Below, piece by piece: positions 5,910 to 7,212 of a stretch of 7,212 nt of DNA; the first letter of the stretch is position 1, and each line of letters starts with the position of its first letter. Position numbers and translations under genes: made by a program. This stretch comes from an uncultured Collinsella sp. (GTDB lineage: Bacteria; Actinomycetota; Coriobacteriia; Coriobacteriales; Coriobacteriaceae), in contig CAKUHM010000067.1 in assembly GCA_934655835.1 (NCBI GenBank), positions 1 through 7,212 of the forward strand, in the 5' to 3' direction. The notes under the pieces were generated by a model. It saw only the letters and a program-made list of their open reading frames with translations. It ran no database searches and had not been told where the DNA came from.

Positions 5910-6422
5910 TTACGCAATCTCGTCGGAGTCGAGGTACAGCTCTCGGGCGTACAAGAAGAGCTGGGAAAGCATGAACAGGACGATGCCGAGAACCAGAGAG
6001 GTCCAATCGAATGATGAAGCGATCTCTTGGGCGCCGACGGCCCCCTCGCCGCCAAACATCGAAACGGAGGTTTTGAGTGAGCCGGCGTAGAGGCTGGTGG
6101 CAGCTTGAACAACGAAGAGAATGCCGAGCACCTTCAAGCATGTCGCAGACCCTTTCTTGAAGGGGTCTCCGCTCTTGATCGTCCACACGAGAACGGCGCT
6201 GAGGATGGTCGTAGCGATACCGATGACGGCAGGGACCAATGTCGAGATCGCAAGGGCTGGATACGCGGGGGAGTCTGCAATTACAGGGTTGTCGAGCACT
6301 TCGATTGCTGGCTTTAAGGAGAACGCCACTTGTGCGATGGCGGTGGCGCAAAGGGTCGCAGAGGCTATCGCACATGCGATGCGGAAGGAATGAAGCCGGG
6401 GAGTGCGATTGTCGGAACTCAT
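5910..6422 (-). CDS. DUF2975-like four-helix membrane protein
   Basis: This 170-residue protein has four predicted membrane segments, at about residues 14-36, 57-80, 96-114 and 140-160. The short loop SGDPFKKGSATCLKVLG between helices 2 and 3, and the C-terminal FLYARELYLDSDEI pattern after helix 4, fit the DUF2975 family. The family's biochemical role is not established; members are usually encoded immediately before a YozG-like HTH regulator, which is the arrangement here. One guess is that the membrane protein senses envelope or membrane stress and modulates the partner regulator. The ATG at 6420-6422 has an excellent ribosome binding site, GGAGGTT, with GGAGG ending 5 bases upstream of it. 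A promoter with -35 TTGCCG and -10 TAAACT on the minus strand lies upstream. The gene is divergent from a secreted-peptide gene. Confidence 0.82.
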   Translation of the reverse strand: MSSDNRTPRLHSFRIACAIASATLCATAIAQVAFSLKPAIEVLDNPVIADSPAYPALAISTLVPAVIGIATTILSAVLVWTIKSGDPFKKGSATCLKVLGILFVVQAATSLYAGSLKTSVSMFGGEGAVGAQEIASSFDWTSLVLGIVLFMLSQLFLYARELYLDSDEIA

Positions 6423-6459
6423 AATAACCTCCGAAGAATTTAAAAAACTCAGGTTACTT

Positions 6460-6494
6460 TTTAACAGTTTATGTTAAATTGACTTTGCCGGCAA
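6460..6494 (-). promoter_or_regulatory. Promoter of the DUF2975/HTH operon with an overlapping operator palindrome
   Basis: On the minus strand, TTGCCG (complement of 6489-6494) and TAAACT (complement of 6466-6471) are separated by exactly 17 bases, each matching consensus at 4 of 6 positions. The perfect inverted repeat TTTAACA (6460-6466), GTTTA, TGTTAAA (6472-6478) is centred on the -10. Repressor binding there would block this promoter. A second perfect palindrome, TTGCCGGCAA (6485-6494), overlaps the -35. For the opposite direction, TTGACT at 6479-6484 is a good -35 hexamer but only a poor -10 follows. The short intergenic region is distinctly AT-rich next to its surroundings. Confidence 0.6.
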
Positions 6495-6542
6495 GTAATC
6501 ACAGCATGCTGCAACCGAAATCCCTCTAGATTGGAGAGGATT

Positions 6543-6908
6543 ATGTTCAGTACTGTTAAGTCGTGTAAGCTCTTGGTTTTCCTCGGCCTCGCTCTTTGTC
6601 TGTTGCTGCCGGGAGCCCCCGCTTTTGCGGATACCCCGATGCCTCCTTCCCAGGAGAGCAGCCAGTGTGCCCTCGTTGAGCCCCTCGGGTATACGGACGA
6701 CGTCGTCGATACCTACTGGAGCTACAGCTGTCCTCGCGGCGTAAGCGGGCACAGCATCTCGATGTTCAACATCTCTTACAAGACGATCTCCTACCGAAAT
6801 GGCTATCGCCGATCCGCGCATCATAGGGAATCCCGCCTCGCTGCAATGTGCTCCTGTGGTGTTCTTGGCACAACTGATAAATGGCAATTTGTCTATAGCA
6901 CCTACTAG
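6543..6908 (+). CDS. Small secreted cysteine-containing protein, possibly lactococcin-972-like bacteriocin
   Basis: The 121-residue product begins with a clear signal peptide: Lys6 and Lys9, the hydrophobic run LLVFLGLALCLLLPG, then APAFA, with likely cleavage before Asp30. The mature part of about 92 residues has four cysteines (42, 63, 103, 105), is rich in Tyr, Ser and Arg, and ends in QFVYSTY. A Trp-Ser-Tyr segment at 59-61, the pattern NISYKTISYRNGYRRS and an aromatic C-terminus recall the lactococcin 972 bacteriocin family, but the cysteines are not typical and I cannot confirm the match. I prefer ATG 6543, which has GGAGAGG just upstream. The TTG at 6531 would extend the frame by four residues but would place that ribosome binding sequence inside the gene. 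The next gene on the same strand encodes a membrane protein, as in bacteriocin operons. An unrelated secreted protein is the main alternative. Confidence 0.8.
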   Translation: MFSTVKSCKLLVFLGLALCLLLPGAPAFADTPMPPSQESSQCALVEPLGYTDDVVDTYWSYSCPRGVSGHSISMFNISYKTISYRNGYRRSAHHRESRLAAMCSCGVLGTTDKWQFVYSTY

Positions 6909-6918
6909 ATGCGAGGAA

Positions 6919-6941
6919 GGGCCGAGCATTTTGTTCGGCCC
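6919..6941 (+). terminator. Hairpin between the secreted-protein gene and the next gene
   Basis: GGGCCGA (6919-6925) pairs perfectly with TCGGCCC (6935-6941) around a 9-base loop, 10 bases after the stop codon. It is followed by CTCTGTTCC, not a proper T-tract. It could be a leaky terminator or an mRNA-stabilising stem that sets a higher level for the small secreted protein than for the downstream membrane protein. Confidence 0.5.
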
Positions 6942-6974
6942 CTCTGTTCCGACTGGATGAGGTTAAGGTTGGCG

Positions 6975-7212
6975 ATGAATATGCTCAAAATCTCGAAGGC
7001 GATCTTTAGGTCGCTTCTCTCCTCCAGGTCGCTCTGTGTTGTCGTTGTTGCGTTGATGGTTCTTTGTGCTCTGCCCGTCTTCAGGAGCGCGGCTGGCATC
7101 GACGGACGGGTCGAATACCTCGAGTCGGGAATAACCCGTGTTGAGCAGGAATTGTCAGCATCCTATGCGGATGCGCTTGTGAATGCGGGGGAGGACGGTG
7201 TCTATACCTCTT
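6975..7212 (+). CDS. Membrane-anchored protein, N-terminal part (3' end outside window)
   Basis: The frame is open from ATG 6975 to the window edge, giving the first 79 residues. A basic N-terminus (KISKAIFRSLLSSRS) is followed by a hydrophobic segment, CVVVVALMVLCALPVF at about residues 21-36. A soluble, probably external stretch follows, with a likely coiled coil in GRVEYLESGITRVEQELS. AAGG at 6965-6968 is a reasonable ribosome binding site for ATG 6975. A second in-frame ATG two codons later is less well placed. The topology fits the start of a multi-pass bacteriocin-associated membrane protein or an ABC-type permease with a large extracellular domain, either of which commonly follows a lactococcin-972-like gene. 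It could also be an unrelated anchored protein. Too little is visible to name it. Confidence 0.7.
   Translation, partial: MNMLKISKAIFRSLLSSRSLCVVVVALMVLCALPVFRSAAGIDGRVEYLESGITRVEQELSASYADALVNAGEDGVYTS

Noticed and set aside
5794..6375. Minus-strand frame of 193 codons overlapping the HTH and membrane-protein genes
   Set aside because: It is on the same strand in a different frame. The product is Arg/His/Pro-rich without a domain, while the alternative frame has proper membrane helices and ribosome binding sites.

Overview
The window looks like a chromosomal segment of a high-GC Gram-positive gut anaerobe, most likely a Coriobacteriia member such as Collinsella. This is an inference from GC-rich codon use, the protein sequences and the short GGGGAC-type intergenic repeats. 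No rRNA or taxonomic marker gene is present.

The left two thirds (about 1-4530) is ordinary housekeeping sequence. It holds the 3' end of an adenine deaminase gene (ade) and a forward HAD-IIB (Cof-like) phosphatase gene whose ribosome binding site lies inside a long two-tier stem-loop. A repeat-filled gap follows, between this gene and a second, convergent HAD-IIB phosphatase gene on the minus strand. Next, on the minus strand, are a citrate synthase gene (gltA) with a clear intrinsic terminator and, upstream of it, a small ACT-domain protein gene. The ACT and gltA genes are probably co-transcribed, reading ACT to gltA. The repeats form a dispersed family: a copy with its TAG at the ade stop codon, and a cluster in the gap between the two HAD genes.

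The stretch 4527-4922 has no credible gene. It holds a candidate promoter/operator for the ACT gene, several hairpins, and a 74-nt segment (4795-4868) that can fold into two mutually exclusive stems.

From 4923 rightward the window looks accessory. A tyrosine recombinase keeps its whole catalytic domain but has lost its N-terminal domains. Its reading frame begins directly after the in-frame TAG stop of a YozG-like Cro/C1 HTH gene. The HTH gene sits 9 bases downstream of a four-helix DUF2975-like membrane protein gene, and the two form an operon. Divergently transcribed are a small secreted protein with four mature cysteines and an aromatic C-terminus, tentatively lactococcin-972-like, and the start of a membrane-anchored protein that runs off the window. 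A perfect 7+5+7 palindrome sits on the probable -10 of the DUF2975/HTH promoter, between the two divergent units. The most interesting reading is a small regulated secreted-peptide (bacteriocin-like) locus next to a decayed integrase. The bacteriocin assignment is an inference.
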